From the NCBI RefSeq assembly GCF_014644295.1, contig NZ_BMKK01000011.1, positions 1 through 64,000 of the forward strand: a DNA stretch of 64,000 nt, written 5' to 3'. The notes under the pieces were generated by a model. The model saw only the letters and a list, made by a program, of their open reading frames with translations, did not search any database and had not been told where the DNA came from. Source of the stretch: Emticicia aquatilis. Its GTDB lineage: Bacteria; Bacteroidota; Bacteroidia; Cytophagales; Spirosomataceae. The first letter of the stretch is position 1; every line of letters begins with the position of its first letter. The translations under genes and the position numbers were made by a program. Below, piece by piece: positions 53,716 through 62,389 of the stretch.

Positions 53716-54294
53716 CTAAAATAGGATAGTTACTATTAACCATAAGCCACTTAGCATGGCTCTTAGGCTACCAACAGCAGCTTTTATTCTGGTTTTCACG
53801 GTTCCCAATGGAATGCCGTATTCTTCCGAGACTTCTGCTTGCGTGTACCCCTGATAATAAACCAACTCAATGAGTTGGCGATACTCAGGTTTCAGATTAT
53901 CAACAACCTTTCTCAAACCAATAGAATCTACATCCATCATGGTTTGGTGTTCACTATCTATTTGATAGATAATATTCTGTTCCATTGAAATTGTCTGTGA
54001 TGAATCTCGGAAATCAGCCGAGCGAACCTTGTCAATGCTCAAGTTTCGTGCAATATTCATCATCCACGTAAAAATACTACCCTTTGAAGAATCATAATTG
54101 TCAATGTTTCGCCATATCTTTAAAAAAGTATCTTGAAGCAAATCATTGGCGTCATCGTCTGATTGCACTATTTTATTAATTACACCAAACAACGCTCCTG
54201 AATAATTATTATACAGGACATTAAAGCCTTTCTGGTCTTTATTTTTCAATAAAGAGACTAATTCTTCTTCTGCTATGCTAATTCGACGTGCCAA
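53716..54294 (-). CDS. ECF-type RNA polymerase sigma factor
   Basis: The 192 residues contain region 2 (LYNNYSGALFGVINKI, DLLQDTFLKIWRNI, GSIFTWMMNIARNLSID) and region 4 (QLIELVYYQGYTQAEVSEEY, PLGTVKTRIKAAV). No region 1 or 3 is present, as usual for ECF. It is controlled by the downstream RskA-like anti-sigma factor. The regulon is unknown. Confidence 0.94.
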   Translation of the reverse strand: MARRISIAEEELVSLLKNKDQKGFNVLYNNYSGALFGVINKIVQSDDDANDLLQDTFLKIWRNIDNYDSSKGSIFTWMMNIARNLSIDKVRSADFRDSSQTISMEQNIIYQIDSEHQTMMDVDSIGLRKVVDNLKPEYRQLIELVYYQGYTQAEVSEEYGIPLGTVKTRIKAAVGSLRAMLSGLWLIVTILF

Positions 54295-54605
54295 GCGATT
54301 TTCTTTAATTCAAGCTAAATAACTACTTTTTTCGATAAGATGTTTAATCGCTCCATCTTTTTCTGAAAAATATTATTTAACGTGAGGTTTTAACGGTTAA
54401 TGTTTGAAATAAAAAACAACTTATTTTTTCTTCATTATTAACACCATTTACGGTAAATCAGTAAACTTGGATTTGTCTCACTTAAAATTTTAGCTGTACC
54501 TTTGCAGAAAAACAGTTATCGGTGTTGTAGTTGGCAATTTTCATATAGAAAACAAAATAACTAACAATCCTAAAATGATGACTGAAAACCGAAGACTTTT
54601 AAAAA
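54295..54605. promoter_or_regulatory. Divergent spacer between sigma factor and agmatine deiminase, with promoter
   Basis: No gene is visible in 311 bp. On the plus strand TTTG (54472-54475), a 21-bp spacer and TACCTTTG (54497-54504) form a Bacteroidota-type promoter about 100 bp before the deiminase ATG. I found no TAnnTTTG on the minus strand, so the sigma gene may use another sigma type, possibly itself. Confidence 0.55.
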
Positions 54606-55646
54606 ATGACACCCAAACAACAAGGCTTTTTTTTTCCTGCCGAATGGCACACGCATAGAGCAACATGGTTAAGTTTTCCGCAGAGTTCAGACTCGTGGGA
54701 TTATGGCGACCGTTTAGAACGAATTTACCCATCATACATGGCGTTTGTCAAAGCAATTGCTGAGAGCGAAAAAGTATGTATCAATGCCAAAGACGAAGAA
54801 CATCAGGCTCTTATATGGAGTTTGATTGAAAAATATGATATAGATAAAAATCAAATTGAAGTACCGATTCATCCGAATAACGATTCTTGGTGTCGTGACC
54901 ACGGCCCTGCGTTTTTGATAAATCCCGAAACCAAAGAGCGTATGATTGTTGAATGGGGCTACAACGCTTGGGGTGGAAAATACCCTCCGTATGACGATGA
55001 TGACCAAGTTCCAGTTAGAATCGCTAATTACCTTAATCTACCATACGTAGTGCCAGGTATTATTATGGAAGGTGGCTCAGTAGAATTTAATGGCAAAGGC
55101 ACAGTACTTACGAGCAAATCTTGTTTACTGAATCCCAATCGAAATCCTCACCTTACGCAAGCTGAAATCGAAGGTTATTTACGTGATTATTATGGTGTCG
55201 AACAAGTGCTTTGGGTAACTGAAGGAATCGTGGGTGATGATACCGATGGACACATTGATGATACCACTCGTTTTGTCAATGAAGACACCGTACTGACAGT
55301 TGTTGAGCCTGATGAAAACGATGATAACTATCATCCGCTCAAACAAAACCTTGAAGATTTGAAAGCCATGCGTTTACCAAATGGAAAGCCACTGAATATC
55401 ATCGAGTTACCGATGCCTGATGCCGTTTATGATAGCGGTGTGAGGCTTCCAGCATCTTATGCTAATTTCTTGATAACTAACGGTTCAATCATTGTTCCTA
55501 CGTATCGTTGTGAAAAAGATGCTGTTGCTTTAGAAATCATTCAAGGATGTTTCCCGAACCACAAAATTGTTGGTATTGATGCCACCGAAATCATTTGGGG
55601 ACTCGGAAGCTTCCATTGCCTTTCGCAACAAGAACCAAGCATCTAA
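54606..55646 (+). CDS. aguA: Agmatine deiminase
   Basis: This 346-residue guanidino-group-modifying enzyme hydrolyses agmatine to N-carbamoylputrescine and ammonia in polyamine synthesis. Characteristic blocks are PAEWHTHRATWLSFP at the N-terminus, DSWCRDHGPAFLI, IMEGGSVEFNGKGTVL, DTDGHIDDTTRFV and the catalytic Cys in LGSFHCLSQQEP near the end. Full length and intact. Two stacked hairpins follow it. Confidence 0.95.
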   Translation: MTPKQQGFFFPAEWHTHRATWLSFPQSSDSWDYGDRLERIYPSYMAFVKAIAESEKVCINAKDEEHQALIWSLIEKYDIDKNQIEVPIHPNNDSWCRDHGPAFLINPETKERMIVEWGYNAWGGKYPPYDDDDQVPVRIANYLNLPYVVPGIIMEGGSVEFNGKGTVLTSKSCLLNPNRNPHLTQAEIEGYLRDYYGVEQVLWVTEGIVGDDTDGHIDDTTRFVNEDTVLTVVEPDENDDNYHPLKQNLEDLKAMRLPNGKPLNIIELPMPDAVYDSGVRLPASYANFLITNGSIIVPTYRCEKDAVALEIIQGCFPNHKIVGIDATEIIWGLGSFHCLSQQEPSI

Positions 55647-55651
55647 TGTGA

Positions 55652-55718
55652 AGCGAACGTCTCGTTCGCTGTTGTAAAGTGTGGCATATTTAACTTCATA
55701 AAAAGGTGTGCCACACTT
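55652..55718 (+). terminator. Two hairpins after agmatine deiminase
   Basis: AGCGAACG/CGTTCGCT (55652-55670) is followed by AAGTGTGGCA (55677-55686) paired with TGCCACACTT (55709-55718). The second stem resembles the terminators at 5930 and 18531. Confidence 0.75.
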
Positions 55719-55742
55719 CATTTGATTAATACGAAAATCGCT

Positions 55743-56087
55743 ATGCCAAACTATCATCAAAAAACCTTCAAATCCATCTCCAATACCGATAACGGAGAAG
55801 TGGGTCAAGAGACACTTTTTTATTACCAACAGCAGGAGAATGTTGTGTGGGCTGAATATAGCGGAGGAGAAATCATGAAAGGTTTTTTGGTGGCAAAAGT
55901 ACTCGAAAACCATACTTTAGATATGCGTTATGAACACATCAATCAAGCAGGCGAAATCATGACGGGTATTTGTGTATCTACTCCCGAAATACTACCCGAT
56001 GGCCGCATTAGATTACACGAAAAATGGCAGTGGACAAGCGGCGATTTATCGTCGGGCGAATCAATAATTGAAGAAATTATTCAGTAA
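55743..56087 (+). CDS. Small conserved protein of the Bacteroidota "N-acetylglutamate synthase-like" family
   Basis: The 114 residues start at MPNYHQKTFKSI (ATG 55743); an earlier TTG start is less likely. It shows a lipocalin-like beta pattern (VVWAEYSGGEIMKGFLVAKV, LDMRYEHIN, RLHEKWQWTSGD). Proteins of this kind are often labelled N-acetylglutamate synthase in databases, but there is no acetyltransferase motif here and I do not accept that function. Its role is unknown. Confidence 0.75.
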   Translation: MPNYHQKTFKSISNTDNGEVGQETLFYYQQQENVVWAEYSGGEIMKGFLVAKVLENHTLDMRYEHINQAGEIMTGICVSTPEILPDGRIRLHEKWQWTSGDLSSGESIIEEIIQ

Positions 56088-56251
56088 AATTTCGTAAAAA
56101 GCAGAAATTTCGCTTAATTTTGACTTTCTAAGTATCTCAGACGTCTGCTTGGTGTCTTTTAGAGATGTCCCTTACTCAACAAAATTAATATTCATCACAA
56201 TAAATTTTAACGTTTGCAGTTGTTTATTGAGGATGATTGTTTTATGCTTTT

Positions 56252-58648
56252 ATGAAGAAATACAATAAATATATATATATAACATTAGTTTTTATTCAGT
56301 TAGCTTGCCAAGTAGCAAAAAAGCCTCTACCAAAAACTAATCAACAAACAAGTTCAAAGCCTACTGAAGATGTTTTCTCGATTCCTACAACATCAGCTCC
56401 AGCAGCCAGTAGCCAACCAGTAGTAGCAGCGAAGCCTGAACCTGTTGCTATAATAGTAGGAACCAATGAATTAAAAACTGCCGATTTAAAATCTGCCTTT
56501 GAAAATCAAATATCAGAAGATACACTAACGTCCGAAGCCTTTTTAGAACAAGTTATTAATGACCAACGAATCATTGCTGATGCTCAGAAAAGAGGATACG
56601 ATAAGACAGATGCTTTCAAAGAAGAAATAGAAGGATACCGTGGAATGTTGGCCGAGTCTTATCTGACCGATAGCACAACAATCAAGAATTTGTTGAAAGA
56701 GACTTATACTTGGATGAAAGAAGAAGTTCGTGCAGCTCACATTATGTACCAGCTTTCTGAATTTGCCGACCCTACCGATACCCTCGCCATTTATAACAAG
56801 CTCATAGATATACGTAATAAAGCTTTGGCTGGTGAAGACTTTGCGGCTTTAGCTCAGCAATTCTCACAAGACAAAAAATCGAATAGCATCGGAGGCGACT
56901 TAGGTTGGTTTAGAGCCATGCGTTTTCTGTATCCACTCGAAAAAGCCGCTTACACAACCCCCATTGGACAGGTTTCTATGCCTGTTCGTACCAAAGGTGG
57001 TTATCATTTAATCAAAGTATTAGACCGTCGTCCATACAGCGGAAGCGTATTGGTTCAGCATATCCTAAAAATAGTACCTACAAATGCTACTGAAGCCGAA
57101 AGCTTAAAAGCAAAAGCTACGCTTGATTCGCTTTATAATGTTATTAAGAATGGCGAAAGTTTTGAAGATATTTGCAAAAAATATTCTGATGACACAAAAT
57201 ACAGAAACTTCGGTGGATTTTTACCTGCTTTTGGTATCGGCGGAAGAGAAGAAGTAGCTTTTGAACAAGCCGCATTTGCTTTGCAAGAAGGCGAGGTTTC
57301 AAAACCTGTTCGTACGGCTATCGGTTGGCATTTGATAAAGCTCTCTAAGAAAATTCCTTTAGAGTCTTTTGAAGAAGCTTCGGTAAAATTGAAAGACAAA
57401 ATCGTAACAGACTCCAGAGGTGATGTTGTGCGAGAAAACACACTCAATAAACTGAAAAGACAAATGAAGTTTGTTGAAGACGAAGGTGTTGTAAAAAAGG
57501 CTTTCGCAGCGGCTGATACTAATATCTTGATAAAGAAATGGAATTATGCCATCAACGATGAACTTGTTGGTAAAACTATTTTTAGTATTGGCTCAAAAAA
57601 TTATCCAACGAAAACGTTTTTTGACTTTGCAGTTGACCACCAAACTTTCGAACGAATTCCCACAGGATATACTCCTACAATGGTGATGCGTAGTTTTTAC
57701 AAGAAATTTGTAGAAAATACCGTAAAATCTTATGCCGAAGCAAACCTCGAAGAACTAAATCCTGAGTTTAAGGTGTTGATGAATGAGTACAGTACAAGTT
57801 TATTGAAGATGGAATTACTCAATGATTTAGTTTATGAGAAATCAACTTCAGATACTACTGGTCAACGCTTGTTTTACGAGAAAAACAAAGAAAGATATCA
57901 AATGCCAGAGCGAGTTTTGGCAACGGTAATTGCGTCGAAAGATGCCAAAACAGTTTATCAAGTAAAAGAAGTTTTTGAAAAAGGAAAACCATATAACTTG
58001 AAGCGTCTATACCGCACACCGTTATATTATCTCAAAAATTTAAGCGAACTTACTCCTGAACATAAACGCATCTTGGTTAATATCCTTGATATTATGCGTA
58101 AAAATAAAGGTTATGTGGTTGAAATAGGCGGCTATGCTGACCAACACGAAGAAGATAATATTTCGGCCGAACGTTTGGAAAAAGCCAAAGCATATTTAGT
58201 TACAAATGGGCTTTCAATTGAGCGAATTATCGAAAACGATTACGCCAAAACCAAACAAGCCGACAAATTTGATTGGGCAAAAAACCAACGAGTAGCTTTC
58301 TCGTTTTATAGCAATAGTAAAAAGGATGTCGAGAAAGTATTTAATGCCAAAGACCCTAATAATGTGATTATTGAAGACGGGTACTTCAAAAAGGGTGATA
58401 ACAAATATGTTGATATTGCTAAGTGGGAAGTTGGAAAACAATCGGTTGTGAAAGATGGCTTATTTGCCGATGTAATAATTGAACAAGTAGAGCCAGCAAG
58501 ATATAAAACACTAAGAGAGTGTAGAGGACAAGTGTTGGTCGAATACCAAAAATACCTTGAAGCTCAGTTTAAAGCTGACTTGAAAAATAAATACCCTGTA
58601 AAACTGAATGAAGAAGAAATTCAGAAAGCAATTGGTATTAAAAAATAA
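56252..58648 (+). CDS. Periplasmic PpiC-type foldase with an embedded OmpA-like domain
   Basis: The 798 residues start at MKKYNKYIYI (ATG 56252). The N-terminus ends IQLAC, a lipobox-like signal with Cys19, so it may be a lipoprotein. After a Pro/Ser-rich linker come a SurA-N-like helical region and two parvulin domains at about 156-255 (RAAHIMYQL, GGDLGWFRAM, GGYHLIKVLDR) and 266-360 (QHILKIVP, FGGFLPAFGIGG, GWHLIKLSKK). Near 600-692 is an OmpA-like block (VVEIGGYADQHEEDN, ISAERLEKAKAYLV, NQRVAFSF), then a foldase-type tail. It probably chaperones outer-membrane proteins while holding peptidoglycan. The gene for a second foldase follows. Confidence 0.88.
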   Translation: MKKYNKYIYITLVFIQLACQVAKKPLPKTNQQTSSKPTEDVFSIPTTSAPAASSQPVVAAKPEPVAIIVGTNELKTADLKSAFENQISEDTLTSEAFLEQVINDQRIIADAQKRGYDKTDAFKEEIEGYRGMLAESYLTDSTTIKNLLKETYTWMKEEVRAAHIMYQLSEFADPTDTLAIYNKLIDIRNKALAGEDFAALAQQFSQDKKSNSIGGDLGWFRAMRFLYPLEKAAYTTPIGQVSMPVRTKGGYHLIKVLDRRPYSGSVLVQHILKIVPTNATEAESLKAKATLDSLYNVIKNGESFEDICKKYSDDTKYRNFGGFLPAFGIGGREEVAFEQAAFALQEGEVSKPVRTAIGWHLIKLSKKIPLESFEEASVKLKDKIVTDSRGDVVRENTLNKLKRQMKFVEDEGVVKKAFAAADTNILIKKWNYAINDELVGKTIFSIGSKNYPTKTFFDFAVDHQTFERIPTGYTPTMVMRSFYKKFVENTVKSYAEANLEELNPEFKVLMNEYSTSLLKMELLNDLVYEKSTSDTTGQRLFYEKNKERYQMPERVLATVIASKDAKTVYQVKEVFEKGKPYNLKRLYRTPLYYLKNLSELTPEHKRILVNILDIMRKNKGYVVEIGGYADQHEEDNISAERLEKAKAYLVTNGLSIERIIENDYAKTKQADKFDWAKNQRVAFSFYSNSKKDVEKVFNAKDPNNVIIEDGYFKKGDNKYVDIAKWEVGKQSVVKDGLFADVIIEQVEPARYKTLRECRGQVLVEYQKYLEAQFKADLKNKYPVKLNEEEIQKAIGIKK

Positions 58649-58662
58649 TAAATCACTCGTAG

Positions 58663-58684
58663 AGACGTATGCAAATACGTCTTT
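58663..58684 (+). terminator. Small hairpin between the two foldase genes
   Basis: AGACGTAT (58663-58670) and ATACGTCT (58675-58682) pair around GCAA, followed by only a short T-run (58682-58684). It may reduce read-through between the genes. Confidence 0.5.
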
Positions 58685-58727
58685 GATGGGTTTAAACGTT
58701 GACTATTAAAGTATCCAAATAAATAAA

Positions 58728-60074
58728 ATGTTAAAGAAATTATTCCTATTGATTTGCCTTCCGATGTTGGCATTGGCACAAGAAGCCCCTATCAACATTG
58801 ACCGTATCGTAGCCAAGGTTGACAACTATATTATTCTTCGCTCAGAAGTAGAGCAGTTGTATCTTCGTGGTGTACAGCAGCAACAACCAGTGAGCAAATG
58901 TCAAGCTTTAGAAAGCATGGTTGTAAATAAACTCTTGGTTGCAAAAGCCGAAATTGACTCGGTTTATGTGGAAGATAAAGATGTTGATGCTCAACTCACG
59001 GCTCGTATGCAGCAAATGATTCAGCTATATGGCAATGAAAAAAATATCGTTGAGCAGTTTGGTAAGTCACTCGAAACTTTGAAAAGCGAGGTGCGTTCGC
59101 AAGTAAAAGAGCAACTTACAGCTCAAAAAATGCAAGGAAAAATCACCGAAAACCTGAAAATTACGCCTAACGAAGTTAAGAAATTCTTCAATCGTATTCC
59201 GAAAGACAGTATTCCAGAAATCCCGACCGAAGTAGAGTTGGCTCATATTGTTCGTTTAGCAAAAGTTACAAAGGCTCAAAAAGATGAATTATCCGAAAGG
59301 TTACTTGACTATAAACGACGTGTTTTAGCAGGAGAAAAATTTGAAGATTTGGCCAAAGAATATTCTGAAGACCCAGGTTCTCGCCAGTTTGGTGGTGATT
59401 TAGGTTGGTCGAAGCGTGGAGCAATGGTACCACAGTTTGAAGCATCTGCCATGAAATTGAAACCTAACGAAATCTCCGATGTTGTTGAGTCGGATTTTGG
59501 TTTACACTTAATTCAAACCCTCGAACTTCGTGGACAAGAATTTCATGCTCGTCATATTCTTTTACGTCCTGATTATAACCGTTTAGATGTAACTGACGCT
59601 ACACATTTCTTAGACAGTATTCGCACCGAAATCGTAAAAGACAGTATCAAGTTTGAGAAAGCTGCCAAAGATTTCTCAGATGATAAGCAAACCCAAGATG
59701 GTGGCGGAATTTTGATGGATCCCCAGACTGGTTCAAGTAAAATGCCTTTGGATGAATCGATGGACCCAACACTCTATTTTACAATTGATACTATGAAAGT
59801 TGGCACGATTACTGCACCTTTGCCATACAGAAGCGAAGACGGTAAAACAGGTGTTAGAATCATTTATTACAAAGCAAAGCACGCTCCACATAAAGCCAGT
59901 TTGCAAGATGATTTTGAGAAACTCAAGGATTTTGCAATGATGGAAAAACGAAATGTAGAGATAGAAAAGTGGTTCAAAAAAGCAACTGCTGATGTATATA
60001 TCAAAATTGACCCAGAGTTTGAGTCTTGTAATATATTTGGGAAAGACCGTATAAGTGGAGGAGTAGAGTATTAG
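58728..60074 (+). CDS. surA: SurA-like peptidylprolyl isomerase
   Basis: The 448 residues comprise a signal peptide (LFLLICLPMLALAQ), a SurA N-terminal chaperone region (IDRIVAKVDNYIILRSEVEQ), and two parvulin domains at about 168-258 (ELAHIVRLAK, GGDLGWSKRGAMVPQFE, GLHLIQTLELRG) and about 272-380 (HARHILLRPDYN, DGGGILMDPQTG). It helps outer-membrane proteins cross and fold in the periplasm. It stands 79 bp after the larger foldase on the same strand, so they form a pair. Confidence 0.94.
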   Translation: MLKKLFLLICLPMLALAQEAPINIDRIVAKVDNYIILRSEVEQLYLRGVQQQQPVSKCQALESMVVNKLLVAKAEIDSVYVEDKDVDAQLTARMQQMIQLYGNEKNIVEQFGKSLETLKSEVRSQVKEQLTAQKMQGKITENLKITPNEVKKFFNRIPKDSIPEIPTEVELAHIVRLAKVTKAQKDELSERLLDYKRRVLAGEKFEDLAKEYSEDPGSRQFGGDLGWSKRGAMVPQFEASAMKLKPNEISDVVESDFGLHLIQTLELRGQEFHARHILLRPDYNRLDVTDATHFLDSIRTEIVKDSIKFEKAAKDFSDDKQTQDGGGILMDPQTGSSKMPLDESMDPTLYFTIDTMKVGTITAPLPYRSEDGKTGVRIIYYKAKHAPHKASLQDDFEKLKDFAMMEKRNVEIEKWFKKATADVYIKIDPEFESCNIFGKDRISGGVEY

Positions 60075-60222
60075 AAAATTAAGAATGTAGAATTAAGAAT
60101 TAAGAATTGTGAATTATGATTTTTAGTTCAAGATTGTTTTTTGCATAAATTTTTGATAATCAATAATTTAAAAACTGTCGTCTTGTGGTCTATTGACTAT
60201 CGACTTTTTGAAAAATCCATAA
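60075..60222. repeat. Spacer with AT-rich direct repeats
   Basis: The words GAATTAAGAATTAAGAATTGTGAATTA form short tandem units (about 8 bp) near 60088-60118. GTGGTCTATTGACTATCGACTT (60185-60206) resembles the spacer before sbcD at 14187-14216. No gene is visible. Confidence 0.55.
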
Positions 60223-61194
60223 ATGAGCAAAGTTAAATTTACTTCGGACGTAGAAGCTGCAGATGCCCTCAAAGTGGCATTTAATCAATTACAAACAGAA
60301 ATCGGACAGGTGATTGTCGGACAAGACGAAACCGTTCGTTTACTCCTAACAGCCATTTTTTGTCAAGGTCACTGTCTATTGGTTGGTGTACCGGGTCTTG
60401 CCAAAACCTTATTGATTCAAACAATAGCTTCTGCACTTGATTTGGACTTTAACCGTATTCAGTTTACGCCCGACTTAATGCCATCTGATATTTTGGGTTC
60501 CGAAACCCTTGATAATGAGCGTAATTTCCGTTTTATCAAAGGCCCAGTATTTGCTAATATCGTTTTGGCCGATGAAATTAACCGTACGCCACCTAAAACT
60601 CAATCAGCTTTGCTCGAAGCCATGCAAGAGTTTGCAGTAACAGTTGGCGGAACAAAGCACAGTATTGGTCGCCCATTTTTCGTATTGGCTACTCAAAACC
60701 CAATCGAACAAGAAGGTACATACCCATTGCCAGAAGCACAACTCGACCGTTTTATGTTTATGGTAACGCTCGATTATCCTTCATACAAGCAAGAGCTTGA
60801 TATTGTTAAGAATACAACTTCAGACCGCAAAACTACTGTCAATAAAGTGCTTACGGGCGAAGAAATTTTATACTTTCAGCACTTGGTGCGTCGTGTGCCA
60901 GTGCCAGATAACGTGGTTGAATATGCCGTTGGATTAGTTCACAAAACCCGCCCAAATTCAGAAATGGCATCAGCCGAAACCAATAAATATTTAGAGTGGG
61001 GTGCAGGCCCAAGAGCTTCTCAGAACCTAATCTTAGGTGCAAAGTGTAATGCCCTGATCAATGGTAAATACTCGCCTGATATTGAAGATGTGAAAGCCGT
61101 AGCAGTATCGGTGCTTCGTCATCGTTTAGTAAGAAACTTCAAGGCTGAGGCGGAGAATATTTCAGTAGAAGAAATTATCAAGAAAATGTTATAA
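60223..61194 (+). CDS. MoxR-family AAA+ ATPase
   Basis: This 323-residue ATPase has Walker A GVPGLAKTLLIQ, Walker B LADEINRTPPKTQSALLEAMQE, sensor 1 (ATQNPIEQEGTYPLPEAQLDRF) and the lid domain to the end (GAGPRASQNLIL). MoxR proteins act as chaperones for VWA-domain partners, often followed by DUF58 and VWA genes; here none follows, since the next gene is convergent. Intact and of normal length. A hairpin terminator follows at 61224. Confidence 0.95.
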   Translation: MSKVKFTSDVEAADALKVAFNQLQTEIGQVIVGQDETVRLLLTAIFCQGHCLLVGVPGLAKTLLIQTIASALDLDFNRIQFTPDLMPSDILGSETLDNERNFRFIKGPVFANIVLADEINRTPPKTQSALLEAMQEFAVTVGGTKHSIGRPFFVLATQNPIEQEGTYPLPEAQLDRFMFMVTLDYPSYKQELDIVKNTTSDRKTTVNKVLTGEEILYFQHLVRRVPVPDNVVEYAVGLVHKTRPNSEMASAETNKYLEWGAGPRASQNLILGAKCNALINGKYSPDIEDVKAVAVSVLRHRLVRNFKAEAENISVEEIIKKML

Positions 61195-61223
61195 GAATTT
61201 ATTTAAGGTTTAACGCACAAGAA

Positions 61224-61254
61224 AGCTCAATGACGAAAGTTGTTGAGTTTTTTT
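61224..61254 (+). terminator. Terminator after the MoxR gene
   Basis: AGCTCAA (61224-61230) and TTGAGTTTTTTT (from 61243) form a stem with a T-run, 30 bp after the MoxR stop. Confidence 0.75.
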
Positions 61255-61301
61255 GTTCCTTTTCATGAAAGTTTATTTGTTGAAAAGTTGTTCTTTGAAA
61301 T

Positions 61302-61335
61302 AAAAAAACTCAATGACTATTTCATTGAGTTTTTG
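61302..61335. terminator. Bidirectional terminator between MoxR and Ppx genes
   Basis: AAAAAAACTCAATGA (61302-61316) and TCATTGAGTTTTT (61322-61334) pair almost fully, with A- and T-runs on both sides, so it can end both converging transcripts. The stem core CTCAATGA is shared with the hairpin just upstream. Confidence 0.85.
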
Positions 61336-61350
61336 CTATAAATCCTCGTT

Positions 61351-62232
61351 TTATTCTTCATTCATTAAAGTCTCATAAACGAGCATCAAAATGCCATCTT
61401 TCAGACCTAAATCAGGCACCATTATTTCGGTTGCACCAGCCCATTTCATTACCGAAATGTAAATATCTGATGCAGGAACAATGACATCAGCACGGTCGGC
61501 GTTGAGTTGGAGCTTATTCATACGTTCTTCCAAACTAAATTTTTCGATGTAGTTACGCATTTTTTCAAGGTCTTTCAGGCTGGCTTTATTTTCTTTTTTG
61601 TTTTCAATCATATTGAAAAGCTTCGAAATATTGCCACCTGTACCTACTGCAATCACACTTTCGTGGCTTGGAATATTGGTGTTTACCCACGTTTGCATTT
61701 TTTTCCATACATCGGGTGCTTCTTTGTGTTCGAGCAGACGTACCGACCCAATTTTAAATGATTTTGCCGCAATTTTATGGTGCCCTCTATAGATATTTAA
61801 TTCTGTGCTACCACCGCCCACGTCGATATGCAAATAGGTGCGGTCGTCGTCGAGTACGGTTACAATCACATTATTAATTAACTCTGCTTCTTGCTCGCCT
61901 TCAATCAGATGAATTTCCATGCCGAGTTCATTATGAATTCTCTCAACAATGCTTGCACCATTTTCGGCTTCACGCATGGCACTTGTAGCACAAATCATGT
62001 AGGCATCTACTTCGTGGAGTTCCATTAAGAGTTGATACGCCTGTAAAAGTTTTTTTATACGGGCCTCGCTTGCGTGCGAAATACTACCCGAATTGAATAC
62101 ATCCATACCCAAACGTAGAGCAAAACGCACGTATTCAACCTTTTTGAAGCTAATTTTATTTTTGTTGGTCAATACCGACGAAATCTGCATTCGGGCAGCA
62201 TTTGAACCAATATCTATTGCGGCAATTTTCAT
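61351..62232 (-). CDS. ppx: Ppx/GppA-family exopolyphosphatase
   Basis: This 293-residue actin-fold phosphatase covers the N-terminal two domains of Ppx/GppA. Motifs are AAIDIGSNAARMQI (phosphate 1), ICATSAMREAENG, LIEGEQEAELI and HIDVGGGSTELNIY (phosphate 2), then VIAVGTGGNISKL. It lacks the C-terminal HD domain of the longer proteins, as in many short homologues. It degrades polyphosphate or pppGpp; which cannot be told here. Confidence 0.92.
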   Translation of the reverse strand: MKIAAIDIGSNAARMQISSVLTNKNKISFKKVEYVRFALRLGMDVFNSGSISHASEARIKKLLQAYQLLMELHEVDAYMICATSAMREAENGASIVERIHNELGMEIHLIEGEQEAELINNVIVTVLDDDRTYLHIDVGGGSTELNIYRGHHKIAAKSFKIGSVRLLEHKEAPDVWKKMQTWVNTNIPSHESVIAVGTGGNISKLFNMIENKKENKASLKDLEKMRNYIEKFSLEERMNKLQLNADRADVIVPASDIYISVMKWAGATEIMVPDLGLKDGILMLVYETLMNEE

Positions 62233-62281
62233 AACCCATATCCCCCAAAGGTGGATTTTAAATTGAATGTATTAATTTCTG

Positions 62282-62289
62282 CAAAAGTA
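62282..62289 (-). promoter_or_regulatory. -7 promoter element of the Ppx gene
   Basis: The minus strand reads TACTTTTG, a match to TAnnTTTG, 50 bp before the Ppx start. There is no clear TTG at -33. Confidence 0.4.
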
Positions 62290-62325
62290 GCGATTTCGTT
62301 TTAAAATAAGTGGATAAATAAAAAA

Positions 62326-62349
62326 GGTACTGCAATTTCTCGCAGTACC
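62326..62349 (-). terminator. Terminator of the symporter gene
   Basis: GGTACTGC (62326-62333) pairs with GCAGTACC (62342-62349). On the minus strand the stem is followed by TTTTTTATTT, 41 bp after the symporter stop. Confidence 0.85.
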
Positions 62350-62389
62350 GATTTAGAATGTTTTTTTATTAATAGTTTAGCTTGAAATC

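Noticed and set aside
55743-56087. N-acetylglutamate synthase function
   Set aside because: No acetyltransferase motif and only 114 residues; the label is likely a propagated database name.
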